64,000 nt of DNA from Photobacterium sp. GB-56 (GCF_003026105.1 NZ_PYNW01000002.1:372001-436000), one strand, 5' to 3'. Shown: positions 8,499-18,004, numbered from the stretch's first letter. Numbers and translations: made by a program. Notes: generated by a model from the sequence alone, not told the origin.

Positions 8499-9326
8499 TT
8501 AATCCAATTTGAAACGAACGGGAATTTGAACACGGTGTGCAATAGCAATGCCGTCAACAATATGGGGTGAGAAGCGCCACTTTTTAATCGCTTTAAGTGC
8601 CGCATCATCAAGTACATTGGCACCAGATGATTTAACCAGTTTTTGTTTAACTTGATGACCATCTTTTGCAATCAGTACTTCAACTAAGACTGTGCCTTCA
8701 ATACCACGACGTTTTGCTAATTGTGGATACTTCACAGCGGAAGGTTTCGTGGCAAACGTGGGTTTTGAGACCAATTGAGGTGAATGTGCTCCAACGGTTG
8801 TTTTTTTAGCTTTAGTTGTCTTATTTAATGCCAGTTGTGATGACACAGGCTGGCTAGAATCTGTTGGTTTAAGTTCAAATTTCTCAGTTTTTCGTTGGGC
8901 ATTTGTTACGTTTTTAGTCGCTGTTTTTTTCTCAACTTTTTTCTCAACTTTTTTCTGAATATTTTTCGTTACTACTGGCTTTTTTTCTATTTTCGTTGGG
9001 GCTTTCTTCGTGGGTTGAACCGGAGCTTTAACTGTTTTCTTTTTCTTTTCAGGTTGTGATTTTTTGACCAACTTTTTCATTGTTGTTTTTGGTGCAGGTG
9101 TGTTTTTAACAACCGGTTGAGGAGTCACGATTGCTGAAGGCTGAGCCGTAGCAGGTGCAACGATGGTTTCTGGTTTTATATTAGGTAGTGATACTAAGTT
9201 GACAGCCACGCTCGTCGACTTTTCAAGAGGGACTGTAATGATCTTCTTCTCTGGCATTGCTGACACAATAAGACTGTGGAAGAGAATAGAGGCACAGCCA
9301 GCAATGAGATAACGTTTTATATTCAC
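8499..9326 (-). CDS. tonB: TonB1 energy-transducing protein
   Basis: 275 residues. One N-terminal membrane anchor (about 7-24) is followed by a long Pro/Lys-rich periplasmic spacer (about 50-195, repeated KKVEKKVEKK and PTKKAP segments). The C-terminal TonB domain carries YPQLAKRRGIEGTVLVEVLI and ALKAIKKWRFSPHIVDG. It transmits energy from ExbBD to outer-membrane receptors such as the haem receptor at 57465-59504. It is the first gene of the six-gene haem operon, and a Fur-like box lies in the divergent region upstream. Confidence 0.92.
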   Translation of the reverse strand: MNIKRYLIAGCASILFHSLIVSAMPEKKIITVPLEKSTSVAVNLVSLPNIKPETIVAPATAQPSAIVTPQPVVKNTPAPKTTMKKLVKKSQPEKKKKTVKAPVQPTKKAPTKIEKKPVVTKNIQKKVEKKVEKKTATKNVTNAQRKTEKFELKPTDSSQPVSSQLALNKTTKAKKTTVGAHSPQLVSKPTFATKPSAVKYPQLAKRRGIEGTVLVEVLIAKDGHQVKQKLVKSSGANVLDDAALKAIKKWRFSPHIVDGIAIAHRVQIPVRFKLD

Positions 9327-9501
9327 AATGTACGCCTTATTGAACAGATGAAGGAATGTGAACTAAATGTTTAATTGCGGTTTTTTGCATGGTGTATTTC
9401 TTAATATAATTCCGTTTATTCAATAGATTAGAGTTGTTTTTTAGATGTAACACTAATGTTTATAACCAGTATAAACATCATTATCCATGAAATACGAATA
9501 A

Positions 9502-9520
9502 TATCAATTATCATTTGCAA
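9502..9520. promoter_or_regulatory. Fur-like box between tonB and hutX
   Basis: ATATCAATTATCATTTGCA, read on the minus strand, matches the 19-bp Fur consensus at about 13 of 19 positions. It sits in the 380-bp divergent region between the tonB operon and hutXZ, so it could control both. Nothing else is recognisable in 9327-9706. Confidence 0.6.
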
Positions 9521-9706
9521 TATTATTTGATCGTTAATATCATGAGCACAGTTAGCCGATGATGTAAGACTTAGACTTGCTCACTTGAGAACGTTTAGTA
9601 ACAAAGGCTAAAGTAAAAATGCATAGAATTTATGGACGCAATAAATAGTTTTTTTTCTATGGAAGCTGGTTGTATAGAAAAATATCTAAAGAGAAGGAAA
9701 ACCAAG

Positions 9707-10222
9707 GTGTTTGAGCAATACACTCGTGAAGAATTGAAATTGAAAGTCGCTGATTTATTAACTGACAACCCAAAACTTCATGCTGTTTCAATCGCAGAGC
9801 AATTAGCCGTAACAGAAGGTGAGGTTGTCATGTCTTACCCTGATGAAATGGTGTGTTTATTGCCCGGCCATTTAGCGAAAACAATTGTAGAGTTGTTACC
9901 TGAATGGGGACCTGTTACTACGATTGTGCATTCAATGGGCTCTATCTTTGAAGTAAAAGCGGCGTTCCCAAAAGGCAAAGAAGCGCGTGGATATTATAAT
10001 CTAATGGGTAAAGAGGGCGAGTTACATGGTCACTTACGTTTAGATCTTGTTTCGGACGTTGCGCTCGTCAGTAAACCTTTTATGGGGAAGGAAAGTTACT
10101 TCATCGGTTTTTTTGCCGTAACAGGCGAGTGTGTATTTAAAGTCTATTTAGGTAGAGATAAACATCGTAACTTGTTCCCAGAGCAAATTGAGAAATTTAA
10201 GTTGTTAAAACAAATTAAATAA
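9707..10222 (+). CDS. hutX: Cytosolic haem carrier HutX
   Basis: 171 residues from a GTG at 9707, preceded by GAAGGA with 8-nt spacing. An ATG at 9632 would add 25 residues with a poor ribosome site and without counterpart in the roughly 168-residue V. cholerae HutX. Family motifs: LPEWGPVTTIVHSMGSIFEV, FPKGKEARGYYNLMGKEGEL, HGHLRLDLVSDVALVSKPFM, VFKVYLGRDKHRNLFPEQ. HutX binds haem in the cytoplasm and passes it to HutZ. In V. cholerae hutW precedes hutX; no hutW is present here. Confidence 0.88.
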   Translation: MFEQYTREELKLKVADLLTDNPKLHAVSIAEQLAVTEGEVVMSYPDEMVCLLPGHLAKTIVELLPEWGPVTTIVHSMGSIFEVKAAFPKGKEARGYYNLMGKEGELHGHLRLDLVSDVALVSKPFMGKESYFIGFFAVTGECVFKVYLGRDKHRNLFPEQIEKFKLLKQIK

Positions 10223-10277
10223 ATCTAGTCGAAGAACTAGGCCAAAGAAAAGCTAGTCAAATTGAGGAAGAAATATC

Positions 10278-10835
10278 ATGAGTGAAGTAAAACAGGAACG
10301 TTTGCAAAATCGCCTTGGTCCTGAGATTAAAGAATTCCGCGAAGCATGCCAAACGCTACAATTAGCAACGGTAGATGCGAACGGTAAACCCAATGTGAGC
10401 TATGCACCGTTCGCTTTGCTTGATGATGGTTATTACGTATTAATTAGCCAAATTGCTAAACATGCCAGAAATCTACTTGAAAACCCGCAAGTCTCTTTAA
10501 TGATGATTGAAGACGAATCTGCATCTAAAGTGCTTTACGCCCGCAAGCGTCTAACGTTTGAAGCTGATGTGAGTGTGATTGAACGAAAATCAGATCGTTG
10601 GCATCAAGGAATTGCTGCACTGCAAACGCGTTTTGGTGAAATTGTAGAAGGCTTAAGTGGGTTAGAAGATTTTTCATTGTTCCGCTTAGCACCGACTCAA
10701 GGTTTATTTGTTAAAGGGTTTGGCCAGGCATTCCAAGTCAGTGGCGATGATTTAGTAGATTTTGTTCATCTACAAGAAGGTCACCGTCGTGTTAAAGACG
10801 GGAGTGAGATCGAGTCAGCCGAAGAAAAGCTATAG
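10278..10835 (+). CDS. hutZ: Haem utilisation protein HutZ (pyridoxamine-phosphate-oxidase fold)
   Basis: 185 residues. It is a flavin-reductase-like split barrel: CQTLQLATVDANGKPNVSYA, GYYVLISQIAKHARNLLENP, VSLMMIEDESASKVLYARKR, LTFEADV. HutZ proteins bind haem and in V. cholerae degrade it to release iron; the C-terminal HRRVKDGSE segment includes a His in the region of the haem ligand. The gene lies 55 nt after hutX with an AGGAAG ribosome site, so the two are co-transcribed and end at a perfect 10-bp terminator stem. Confidence 0.9.
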   Translation: MSEVKQERLQNRLGPEIKEFREACQTLQLATVDANGKPNVSYAPFALLDDGYYVLISQIAKHARNLLENPQVSLMMIEDESASKVLYARKRLTFEADVSVIERKSDRWHQGIAALQTRFGEIVEGLSGLEDFSLFRLAPTQGLFVKGFGQAFQVSGDDLVDFVHLQEGHRRVKDGSEIESAEEKL

Positions 10836-10856
10836 TATTTCAAACTATTCTCTTAT

Positions 10857-10891
10857 AAATGCCTGTGCTGAAATGTACAGGCATTTGTTTG
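10857..10891 (+). terminator. Terminator after hutXZ
   Basis: AAATGCCTGT and ACAGGCATTT pair perfectly around a 10-nt loop. A T-rich run follows. Confidence 0.75.
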
Positions 10892-11039
10892 TTTAGGGTG
10901 TTATAGCAGACTTTAGCGAAGTGTAAACAGCCTGTTTTGATCCTGATCATTCTAATTTGCAGCGAAACTTGAAGTCGCTGAAATACCTGTGATAATTAGA
11001 GCTAAATCATTACCTTTATTGCAGATATGGATTAACGTT

Positions 11040-11447
11040 ATGACACAGGATAATAAAAAAGGCGTTTGGTTTGCGTATATAGCAAGCTTTCTTACTCCGT
11101 TTACACTGCTTACCTCTGGTATTGTGGCAATCATTTATGCAGGGTACCAATTAAACAAAGGTACTGACGAGCTTACATATAGCCACTATTACTCCATTAT
11201 CCGTAGCTTCTTTTTATTCTTTACATTTTTTGTGGTATTGGGTGTAACAGCGGCAACAACAACGGGTATGGTTGCCGGTGCTGATTATTGGGTGCAAGGT
11301 TCAATGCTTCACGATGTAATGAATAGTGTGTTAAATGTTCTACCATTTGTTGGCGCTGCCATTGCTATCGTTGCTGTACTTTATTGGCTATTTAAAATTA
11401 TTAAAGGCATGAGGATGCTAAGCGAAAATAAGCCAATGTGTTTATAA
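11040..11447 (+). CDS. Small inner-membrane protein, DUF4870-like
   Basis: 135 residues from the ATG at 11040. Three hydrophobic segments (about 10-35, 53-77, 98-123) and the sequence YSHYYSIIRSFFLFF between them resemble the uncharacterised DUF4870-type membrane proteins of Vibrionaceae; the family call is tentative. A GTG 51 nt upstream is in frame but adds a charged, non-conserved-looking stretch. No catalytic motif is visible. It is monocistronic with its own terminator at 11484-11513. Confidence 0.7.
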   Translation: MTQDNKKGVWFAYIASFLTPFTLLTSGIVAIIYAGYQLNKGTDELTYSHYYSIIRSFFLFFTFFVVLGVTAATTTGMVAGADYWVQGSMLHDVMNSVLNVLPFVGAAIAIVAVLYWLFKIIKGMRMLSENKPMCL

Positions 11448-11483
11448 GCTTAGCCATTTGGTGAAACATTAAGTTAAGAAGAA

Positions 11484-11513
11484 AGAGTAGCTAACATGGC
11501 TGCTCTTTTTTTT
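11484..11513 (+). terminator. Terminator after the small membrane protein gene
   Basis: AGAGTAGC pairs with GCTGCTCT (one G-T wobble), followed by eight T. Confidence 0.75.
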
Positions 11514-11557
11514 GAAGTGATTGACGCCGAGTAGTGCTGATAGCAAATTTTGTTTAT

Positions 11558-11590
11558 AAAAAAGGATAGCGATAGTGCTATCCTTTTTTC
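11558..11590 (-). terminator. Terminator after the 11610-12179 gene
   Basis: AAAAAAGGATAGC pairs with GCTATCCTTTTTT. It is symmetrical and could act on both strands. Confidence 0.75.
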
Positions 11591-11609
11591 TAAAAGTTAA
11601 TAAAAGGAA

Positions 11610-12179
11610 TTAACTTTTTTTGAATTGTTTCACTAAGCTATCTAGTTCAGTAAGCAGTTTCTCTGCTTTAGGATCTTGCTTTTTCATAGCTGTAAGTACA
11701 TCTTTTTGTACTTGTTTGTCTTGCTTGCTAATTGCAGGATCAGACAGGATAGATTGCTGCTGTTTCGCTAATTCCATACGAATGTTAGTAAACTCTTTGA
11801 TAAGCTCAGTACGCTTCGCATTAGATAAATCGTCTTTACGTGCTTCAAGTTGAATTTCTTGAGCGCGTTTGATTAGCTTCTCTGGGTTGTAACCTTTTTC
11901 TTTTACTTTGTTATTAAAAGCTGTTTCGTAAGCTTTTAGCTCTTTCACCAATTCAGGGTGAGATTGAAGAGTCTGATGACGGATACCCGCAAGCTCTTGT
12001 TGAATCACACCAATACGGTTAGCGATATTTTGCTGTTGAGCTGTAATCTGAGGAGCAGCAGCTGGAACAACGGTAGCCTCTTTAGCCATAGCAGGAGCTG
12101 CGGTAAATACGCATGCAAGTGCTAGAGGAACAGCTGCTTTTAGTAGCTTTGATTTTAAGCTTGATGCTTTAGTATGCAT
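11610..12179 (-). CDS. Periplasmic coiled-coil protein of unknown function
   Basis: 189 residues. A typical signal peptide (LLKAAVPLALACVFTAAPAMA, cleavage near residue 32) is followed by a highly charged, Gln/Lys/Glu-rich helical region with heptad character over most of the mature chain (IANRIGVIQQELAGIRHQTL, IKEFTNIRMELAKQQQSIL). No Cys and no enzyme motif are seen. Size and composition recall Spy/Skp-like periplasmic chaperones, but no signature of those families was recognised. It is monocistronic. Confidence 0.75.
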   Translation of the reverse strand: MHTKASSLKSKLLKAAVPLALACVFTAAPAMAKEATVVPAAAPQITAQQQNIANRIGVIQQELAGIRHQTLQSHPELVKELKAYETAFNNKVKEKGYNPEKLIKRAQEIQLEARKDDLSNAKRTELIKEFTNIRMELAKQQQSILSDPAISKQDKQVQKDVLTAMKKQDPKAEKLLTELDSLVKQFKKS

Positions 12180-12498
12180 ATGACTTTCTCTTTAATTATG
12201 TTGATATCGCTAATATACGATGCGTTTCAATTTGTATTGTCAGATGATAGTCAGTAAGCCTGAATATAGTCTGACAATTGTTCGCATTGCCTGCGTATTA
12301 ACTTTTATTACTAATATCGTAAATCATAGTTCTACGCAAATAAATCGTCATACAATTGCAATATTCTTTTATAGCGTAGATAATTGAGGCTAAATTTTTG
12401 GTTGTTGCATATTAAATGACCACTTTATACCTTTTAGTCTGTTAAGGTTTACCTCTTTATCTCGTTGAGTCGGTAAACTGATGTCGGTTGGAGCTCCT
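12180..12498. promoter_or_regulatory. Divergent promoter region before hypB
   Basis: No gene is seen. Bases 12447-12453 (GTTTACC) and 12472-12478 (GGTAAAC) form a perfect 7-bp inverted repeat just ahead of hypB, a possible operator. No clear FNR box was found here. Confidence 0.3.
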
Positions 12499-13230
12499 AT
12501 GTGTCAAGATTGCGGTTGTTCACTCGCAGGTGGTGATCATCACCATCATCACCAATTACAAGCAAACCCTCAGCTTAATGATAAAAAAACCTTATCGGTA
12601 ATTCACAAAATACTAGATAAAAATGATGTAGAAGCGGCACACAATCGTGCGCATTTTAATGCTAAAAATGTGACTGCATTTAATTTAATGAGTAGCCCTG
12701 GTAGCGGTAAAACGACCTTATTAGAACATCTACATCAGTATACGCCGCTGAAATATGCCGTTGTTGAAGGTGACTTAGAAACATCACGCGATGCTGATCG
12801 ATTAAAAGCGCAAGGGATTAATGCCTACCAAATTCAAACGGGTTCGGCCTGCCATCTTGATGCGTTCATGGTGCATTCCGCGCTTCATCATATTGAATTA
12901 GATGATCTTGATATTTGTTTCGTTGAAAACGTCGGTAATCTTGTTTGCCCTGCGAGTTACGATGTGGGCACGCATAAAAATATCGTATTGGTCTCAGTAC
13001 CAGAAGGCGATGATAAAATTGAAAAATACCCAGTGATGTTCCGCCGCGCTGATGTCGTTCTTATTACTAAGTGTGATTTATTGCCGTATTTTGATTTCAG
13101 TATTGAAGAAGCAAAAGCGCAACTACAAAAACTTAATCCTAATGTTGAAGTTATTTCATTATCAACCAAAGATCCTGAAAGCTTCCAACCACTTGTATCA
13201 TGGATTAACAACAATCTGATTGAAGGATAA
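12499..13230 (+). CDS. hypB: Hydrogenase nickel-insertion GTPase HypB
   Basis: 243 residues from the ATG at 12499; MCQDCGC is the expected HypB N-terminus and GGAG lies at good spacing, so the ATG 18 nt upstream was not used. It has the N-terminal high-affinity Ni motif CQDCGC, a His-rich stretch (HHHHHH-like), P-loop SSPGSGKTTLLEHL, ENVGNLVCPASYDVG (switch, metal site), and the base-recognition TKCD. HypB with HypA delivers nickel to the hydrogenase large subunit. First gene of hypBCDEA. Confidence 0.93.
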   Translation: MCQDCGCSLAGGDHHHHHQLQANPQLNDKKTLSVIHKILDKNDVEAAHNRAHFNAKNVTAFNLMSSPGSGKTTLLEHLHQYTPLKYAVVEGDLETSRDADRLKAQGINAYQIQTGSACHLDAFMVHSALHHIELDDLDICFVENVGNLVCPASYDVGTHKNIVLVSVPEGDDKIEKYPVMFRRADVVLITKCDLLPYFDFSIEEAKAQLQKLNPNVEVISLSTKDPESFQPLVSWINNNLIEG

Positions 13231-13235
13231 TTATC

Positions 13236-13478
13236 ATGTGTTTATCTATTCCTTCACAGGTGGTTGAGTTACATCCTGAAGAAAATAGTGTCACGGTTGA
13301 TACCATGGGAGTTAAGCGAACAGTAAGCTGTCATTTATTAACTGAGCCCTTGGCGTTAGGGGATTATGTATTAATCCATATTGGTTTTGTGATGAGCAAA
13401 ATTGATGATAAAGATGCCCAAGAAAGTTTAGAAATGTACCGTTTACTGTTGGCTGAAGCAGGGCCATTAGCATTATGA
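13236..13478 (+). CDS. hypC: Hydrogenase assembly chaperone HypC
   Basis: 80 residues starting with the diagnostic MCLSIP (Cys2 coordinates the Fe(CN)2CO unit with HypD), then VDTMGVKRTVSCHLL and GDYVLIHIGFVMSKID. It is 5 nt after hypB and overlaps hypD by 4 nt. It shuttles the iron moiety from HypD to the apo large subunit. Confidence 0.93.
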   Translation: MCLSIPSQVVELHPEENSVTVDTMGVKRTVSCHLLTEPLALGDYVLIHIGFVMSKIDDKDAQESLEMYRLLLAEAGPLAL

Positions 13479-14593
13479 GTTTTGACTTAAAACAGTTATA
13501 TCAAGGCTTTCGTGATGCTGATACTGTACTGAGTTTAGCCGAGCAGATAAAAGCCATAGCGCCACAATTACCTGAGCCTTTAAAAGTGATGGAAGTGTGT
13601 GGCGGCCATACACATACCATCATGAAGTATGGTTTAAAGCAGTTACTACCTGAGAATATTGATTTTATTCATGGCCCTGGTTGTCCTGTTTGCGTTATGC
13701 CCAAAGAACGTATTGATCATGCCGCTGCACTGGCATGCCAACCCAATGTTATTTTAGTTACCCTTGGCGATATGATCCGCGTTCCGGGTTCAAAAGGTAG
13801 TTTGGCGCAATATCGTGCTAAGGGTTGTGATATTCGACCTATTTACGATCCGCTTGATTGCTTAACCATTGCGACAGAAAACCCGGATAAAGAGGTGGTT
13901 TTCTTTGCCATTGGTTTTGAAACCTCAACGCCTATGACCGCCGTTTTAGTTGAGCTTGCAGAGCAACGCCAAATCAATAATCTCTACTTTCACATTAACC
14001 ATGTTTTAGTGCCGCCTGCTGTTGATGCGGTAATGGCTGATCCAGCGGTAAAAGTGAATGCGTTTATTGGCCCGTCACATGTGAGTGTGATTGAAGGGGC
14101 GAAGATTTATCGTCCGTTGGTTGAGAAATACAATACTCCCGTAGTCGTTGCAGGTTTTGAACCTGTTGATGTGATGGAATCTATTCTACGTATCACTAAA
14201 CAAAAAATCGCGGGTGAACCTGAACTCGACGTGCAATATACGCGTGCAGTAACAGAAGAGGGTAATACGGTTGCTCAACAAGCCGTAAAACGTTGTTTTG
14301 ATGTGCGCGATAGTTTTCGCTGGCGTGGTTTAGGACCTATTGCTAATTCTGCGTTGAAATTAAATGCTGCTTATCAACACCGTGATGCTGAAATACGTTT
14401 TGCGGATTGCTTACCCATGACACCGATTGATGATCATAAAGCATGTCAATGTGGTGATATTCTTCGCGGCTTAGCGAAACCTCAAGATTGCAAAGTCTTT
14501 GGACGTGGTTGTACACCGCAAACACCATTAGGTAGCTGTATGGTGAGCTCTGAAGGTGCATGTAATGCTTATTTCCGTTACCGAGGCGTTTAA
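13475..14593 (+). CDS. hypD: Hydrogenase maturation scaffold HypD
   Basis: 372 residues. HypD motifs: VMEVCGGHTHTIMKYG, HGPGCPVCVMPKERID, FFAIGFETSTPMTA, FIGPSHVSVIEG, YNTPVVVAGFEPVDVM. The C-terminal [4Fe-4S] cysteines are spread through CQCGDILRG, CKVFGRGCTP and GACNAYFRYR. It assembles Fe(CN)2CO with HypC using cyanide from HypE/HypF. It overlaps hypC by 4 nt and is 2 nt before hypE. Confidence 0.94.
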   Translation: MSFDLKQLYQGFRDADTVLSLAEQIKAIAPQLPEPLKVMEVCGGHTHTIMKYGLKQLLPENIDFIHGPGCPVCVMPKERIDHAAALACQPNVILVTLGDMIRVPGSKGSLAQYRAKGCDIRPIYDPLDCLTIATENPDKEVVFFAIGFETSTPMTAVLVELAEQRQINNLYFHINHVLVPPAVDAVMADPAVKVNAFIGPSHVSVIEGAKIYRPLVEKYNTPVVVAGFEPVDVMESILRITKQKIAGEPELDVQYTRAVTEEGNTVAQQAVKRCFDVRDSFRWRGLGPIANSALKLNAAYQHRDAEIRFADCLPMTPIDDHKACQCGDILRGLAKPQDCKVFGRGCTPQTPLGSCMVSSEGACNAYFRYRGV

Positions 14594-14595
14594 TA

Positions 14596-15627
14596 ATGAC
14601 TGATATTGATTTAACAACCTTATCTACAACCAAGTCGATTCAATTAAGTCATGGTGGCGGTGGTCAGGAAATGAATAAGCTGATCAAAGGCTTATTCTTT
14701 AAAGCGTTTGATAACGATATCCTTCGTAATGAAGAAGATGCTGCGGTTTTAACACTGGAAGGTAACACGGCTTTTACTACCGATTCCTTTACGGTTTCGC
14801 CATTGTTTTTTGCTGGTGGCAATATCGGTAAATTAGCCATTGCAGGTACGGTGAACGACCTTGCGATGATGGGCGCAAAACCTCAGTATTTGAGTTGCAG
14901 TGTGATCATCGAAGAAGGCTTTGATGTTGCTAATCTAAAGACCATTGTTGATAGCATGGCAAATGAGCTCAGTATTTCTGGCGCTAAAATCGTGTGCGGC
15001 GATACTAAAGTTGTGCCTAAAGGGTGTGCGGATGGTTTGTTTATCAATACCACAGGTGTTGGCACTATTACTAAATCTGGCATTTCGGTACGTAACCTAA
15101 AACAAGGTGATGCAATCATTGTTTCTCGTGATATTGGTCGTCATGGCGCCGCTATTTTAATGGCACGTGAAGGGCTAACGCTAGAATCTGAACTTATTAG
15201 TGATTGCAATACCTTATGGCCTGCGGTTGAGGCGTTAATTGCCGCAGATCTTGATATTCATGCAATGCGTGATGCTACACGTGGTGGTTTATCTGCAGTA
15301 CTTAACGAATGGGCGCAAGCGTCTGACATTGGTATCAATGTGGTTGAAGATGATGTGCCTGTAAGTGAAGAAGTACGTGGGCTTTGTGAGTTATACGGTT
15401 TTGAACCGTTTGATCTTGCAAACGAAGGAACATTTATTATCGCACTACCACAAGAACAAGCAGAAAAAGCATTAGAAGTATTAAGCGCATTTGCTGCATG
15501 TGGTGATGCTGCCATTATTGGTGAAGTCAGTGATGATTATGCAGGTCGCGTAATCTTAACTAGCGGATGGGGTAGCCGTCGTTACCTTGATTTACCACAA
15601 GGTGAGTTACTTCCGAGGATTTGTTAA
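14596..15627 (+). CDS. hypE: Hydrogenase maturation dehydratase HypE
   Basis: 343 residues, AIR-synthase/ThiL-like fold: [53 protein letters not shown]. It ends in PRIC, the invariant C-terminal Cys that carries the thiocarboxamide converted to thiocyanate. That substrate normally comes from HypF, so HypE being intact implies a functional carbamoyltransferase somewhere in the genome. The stop TAA shares its last A with the hypA ATG. Confidence 0.94.
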   Translation: MTDIDLTTLSTTKSIQLSHGGGGQEMNKLIKGLFFKAFDNDILRNEEDAAVLTLEGNTAFTTDSFTVSPLFFAGGNIGKLAIAGTVNDLAMMGAKPQYLSCSVIIEEGFDVANLKTIVDSMANELSISGAKIVCGDTKVVPKGCADGLFINTTGVGTITKSGISVRNLKQGDAIIVSRDIGRHGAAILMAREGLTLESELISDCNTLWPAVEALIAADLDIHAMRDATRGGLSAVLNEWAQASDIGINVVEDDVPVSEEVRGLCELYGFEPFDLANEGTFIIALPQEQAEKALEVLSAFAACGDAAIIGEVSDDYAGRVILTSGWGSRRYLDLPQGELLPRIC

Positions 15628-15968
15628 TGCATGAATATTCCATTGTTGGCGCTTTAATTGAACAATGCGAACAACATGCCGAAGATAATGACGCGACCAA
15701 AGTGACTCGTGTTGCAATAAAAGTCGGTATTTTAAGCGGTGTTGAACCAGCGTTATTAGAAACAGCCTTTCAAACCTTTAAGTTAGAAGGGGTTTGTCAT
15801 GACGCAATATTTGAAATGCAGATCCAACCCTTAGTATTATCGTGTTTTGAGTGTGGGCAAGAAACCACGCATAACGAGCGCAGTATTATTTGCAGCCATT
15901 GCCAGAGTAATCGCACACAGGTTATTGATGGCGAAGATTTGTTACTGATGCAACTTGAGTTGGAATAA
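15627..15968 (+). CDS. hypA: Hydrogenase nickel chaperone HypA
   Basis: 113 residues starting [15 protein letters not shown]; His2 is the nickel ligand. The C-terminal zinc finger is intact ([10 protein letters not shown] and IICSHCQSN, two CXXC pairs). Starting two codons earlier at a TTG would bury His2, so the ATG at 15627 is chosen. Last gene of hypBCDEA, followed by a terminator. Confidence 0.93.
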   Translation: MHEYSIVGALIEQCEQHAEDNDATKVTRVAIKVGILSGVEPALLETAFQTFKLEGVCHDAIFEMQIQPLVLSCFECGQETTHNERSIICSHCQSNRTQVIDGEDLLLMQLELE

Positions 15969-15991
15969 AGCAACAATCCTATGAATAAGAT

Positions 15992-16030
15992 AAAGGCAGC
16001 GCTGTCGAATACAGTGGCTGCCTTTTTTAT
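15992..16030 (+). terminator. Terminator after hypBCDEA
   Basis: AAAGGCAGC pairs with GCTGCCTTT around a 16-nt loop, with T-run TTTTTTATT after it. It may also serve the converging kinase gene. Confidence 0.75.
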
Positions 16031-16046
16031 TGTTGATACTGTGAAA

Positions 16047-17315
16047 CTACTGAGTAGGCTGAATGCTTATTTGTGCACGACAACCACCGTGTGGGTTATT
16101 CAGAAGCTCGAATTCATAACCGTATTTATGGCATATATCACGGGATATGAGTAATCCTAAGCCATATCCTTCCACACCTCTTGGCTTTTTCTCTAATCCG
16201 ATTCCAGTATCAATAATCGATATACGTAATGGGGTAACACTAATCACGACTGAACCTTTCTCAGTGCAAGAAAATGCGTTTTTGAGTAAATTTCCTACTA
16301 GGATTTTTAAACTGGTTTTAGGAATTTTAATGTCAATAGAGTGGCTTAATTCAATACGGTATTCGACGGGCTTATTCTTTAACAAATGTAAGTGACTTTG
16401 TACTATTTCTTCTAATTCGTCTTTGGTTAACTCACGGCTTTGTAGCTCATCTAGATTTTCCTCACGAGTAAGAGAAAGTAACGTTGTAACGAAGTCATTC
16501 ATTTCATCACAGGCTCTAGATAAACGATCCCGTTGCTTGTCAATAAACTCGGGTGCTGAAGAATGTGCTAATAAATAGGTTGCTCCCTTTATCACCATGA
16601 GTGGTGTACGAAGTTCATGACTTGCATATCGATTAAATGCTCTCTCCCGTTCGATGGATTGCTTAATACGATCTTGGTATTGGTTTAAACTATCAACAAG
16701 CATGGTTAACTCTTGTGTTTTAACACCTTTGGGGATGACTATTGGGCTTAAATCATTGGCTGAACGACGTTGCAACTGATGGGTGAGAACCGATAAAGGA
16801 TGGTTTAGGCGGCGTGAAATTAGCAGCATAATCGTCAAGGTGATAATTAAAAGTATGACTGAAATTACGGCTTGCTCGATATTCTCTTTAAAGATCTGAT
16901 CTTCACTAAGCTCATAGATTTCATCAAAGTAAAAAGTGTAGAGATCAGCATGATGACCGTTACTATTGGTCATTAAACTTTTCATTACAAAATAGTCTGT
17001 TGAGTATCCATTAGGTTGGTATACTTCGATCGCCTCGTTATAGGGGAGATCTTTATCAATATCAAAGTGTTTAGGAACATTGGCTAAACCCACATAACTT
17101 TGGCTGGTGCGAGTTATGTACTGTAATTCTGAAGGTGAGTTTTGTAGCTTATTTATAATATCTTCAGTTTTGTGTTCTAGGGCATTTTGTGCATTTAATA
17201 ATTCGAGCTCATCCACTGTTGACTCAACTAAAGCGAAGTGGATGGTGATCATGGCTATAGCGACAACAGCAAAATAGAAAAACGTTATTTCGCGTGCAGA
17301 GCGTAGTTTTTTCAT
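16047..17315 (-). CDS. Two-component sensor histidine kinase
   Basis: 422 residues. Membrane helices at about 9-30 and 148-168 flank a periplasmic sensor region of about 115 residues. The HisKA box YASHELRTPLMVIKGATYLL has its phospho-His near residue 231; the catalytic domain carries LVGNLLKNAFSCTEKGSV (N box), IIDTGIGLE (G1) and GYGLGLLIS (G2). The ATG overlaps the response-regulator stop by 4 nt. Because eptA lies just upstream on the same strand, a PmrB/VprB-like role in sensing envelope stress or cationic peptides is inferred from context only. Confidence 0.88.
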   Translation of the reverse strand: MKKLRSAREITFFYFAVVAIAMITIHFALVESTVDELELLNAQNALEHKTEDIINKLQNSPSELQYITRTSQSYVGLANVPKHFDIDKDLPYNEAIEVYQPNGYSTDYFVMKSLMTNSNGHHADLYTFYFDEIYELSEDQIFKENIEQAVISVILLIITLTIMLLISRRLNHPLSVLTHQLQRRSANDLSPIVIPKGVKTQELTMLVDSLNQYQDRIKQSIERERAFNRYASHELRTPLMVIKGATYLLAHSSAPEFIDKQRDRLSRACDEMNDFVTTLLSLTREENLDELQSRELTKDELEEIVQSHLHLLKNKPVEYRIELSHSIDIKIPKTSLKILVGNLLKNAFSCTEKGSVVISVTPLRISIIDTGIGLEKKPRGVEGYGLGLLISRDICHKYGYEFELLNNPHGGCRAQISIQPTQ

Positions 17316-18004
17316 TGTTGCTTATCTTCTTTAATCTGTTTGATGAGCTGGTAGCCCACTTTAGGGATAGTTTTGATATAGCTATGATTAAAGCCTTTGT
17401 CTATTTGAGTTCTTAATTGATAGATGTGGCTACGTAGTACATTGTTTTCAGGTTCATCATCGCCCCATAAGGTATTAATTAATTCTTGTTTTGTGAGGGT
17501 ATCTGGTGCTCGTAACAGCATTAATTTCAAAATAGTAAATAGAGTAGGGTTAAGTGGTATCTGTCTGTTTTCACGGGTGGCAATGTGAGTTTTGAGATCA
17601 AGGAACAAATCACCAAATTGCAGTATTTGTGCCGCTGTGTTTCCTTTACGGCGACGGGTTAAAGCGGTAATCCTTGCTTCAAGGATCTCTAAATCAAAAG
17701 GCTTAATTAAGTAATCATCAGCACCCGTTGCAAAACCTTCTAATGTATCTTCACGAGTATCTCGGGCTGTAAGCATGAGTATAGGAGTATCGATGCCATC
17801 TTTACGTAATTGTTGACATACCATGTAGCCGTCCATACGTGGCAGCATGACATCAAGTATGATCAAATCATAATGATGTTGCTTTGCCAGTTTGTATCCT
17901 TGGATGCCATTGTTAGCGTAATCAAGCGTATAACTTTTAATTTCAAAAAAGTCGAAGATGATATTGGCTATATCTTGGTGATCTTCAATGAGTAATAATT
18001 TCAT
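17312..18004 (-). CDS. OmpR-family response regulator
   Basis: 230 residues. The receiver domain (1-115) has acidic pocket EDH, phospho-acceptor LIILDVMLPRMDG, switch Thr MLTARD and Lys IKPFD. The C-terminal winged-helix (about 130-225) has ENNVLRSHIYQLRTQID and IKTIPKVGYQLI. It is the partner of the adjoining kinase (4-nt overlap). eptA ends 104 nt upstream with a hairpin between, so eptA may be both in the operon and a target. PmrA/VprA-like function is plausible but not proven. Confidence 0.88.
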   Translation of the reverse strand: MKLLLIEDHQDIANIIFDFFEIKSYTLDYANNGIQGYKLAKQHHYDLIILDVMLPRMDGYMVCQQLRKDGIDTPILMLTARDTREDTLEGFATGADDYLIKPFDLEILEARITALTRRRKGNTAAQILQFGDLFLDLKTHIATRENRQIPLNPTLFTILKLMLLRAPDTLTKQELINTLWGDDEPENNVLRSHIYQLRTQIDKGFNHSYIKTIPKVGYQLIKQIKEDKQQ

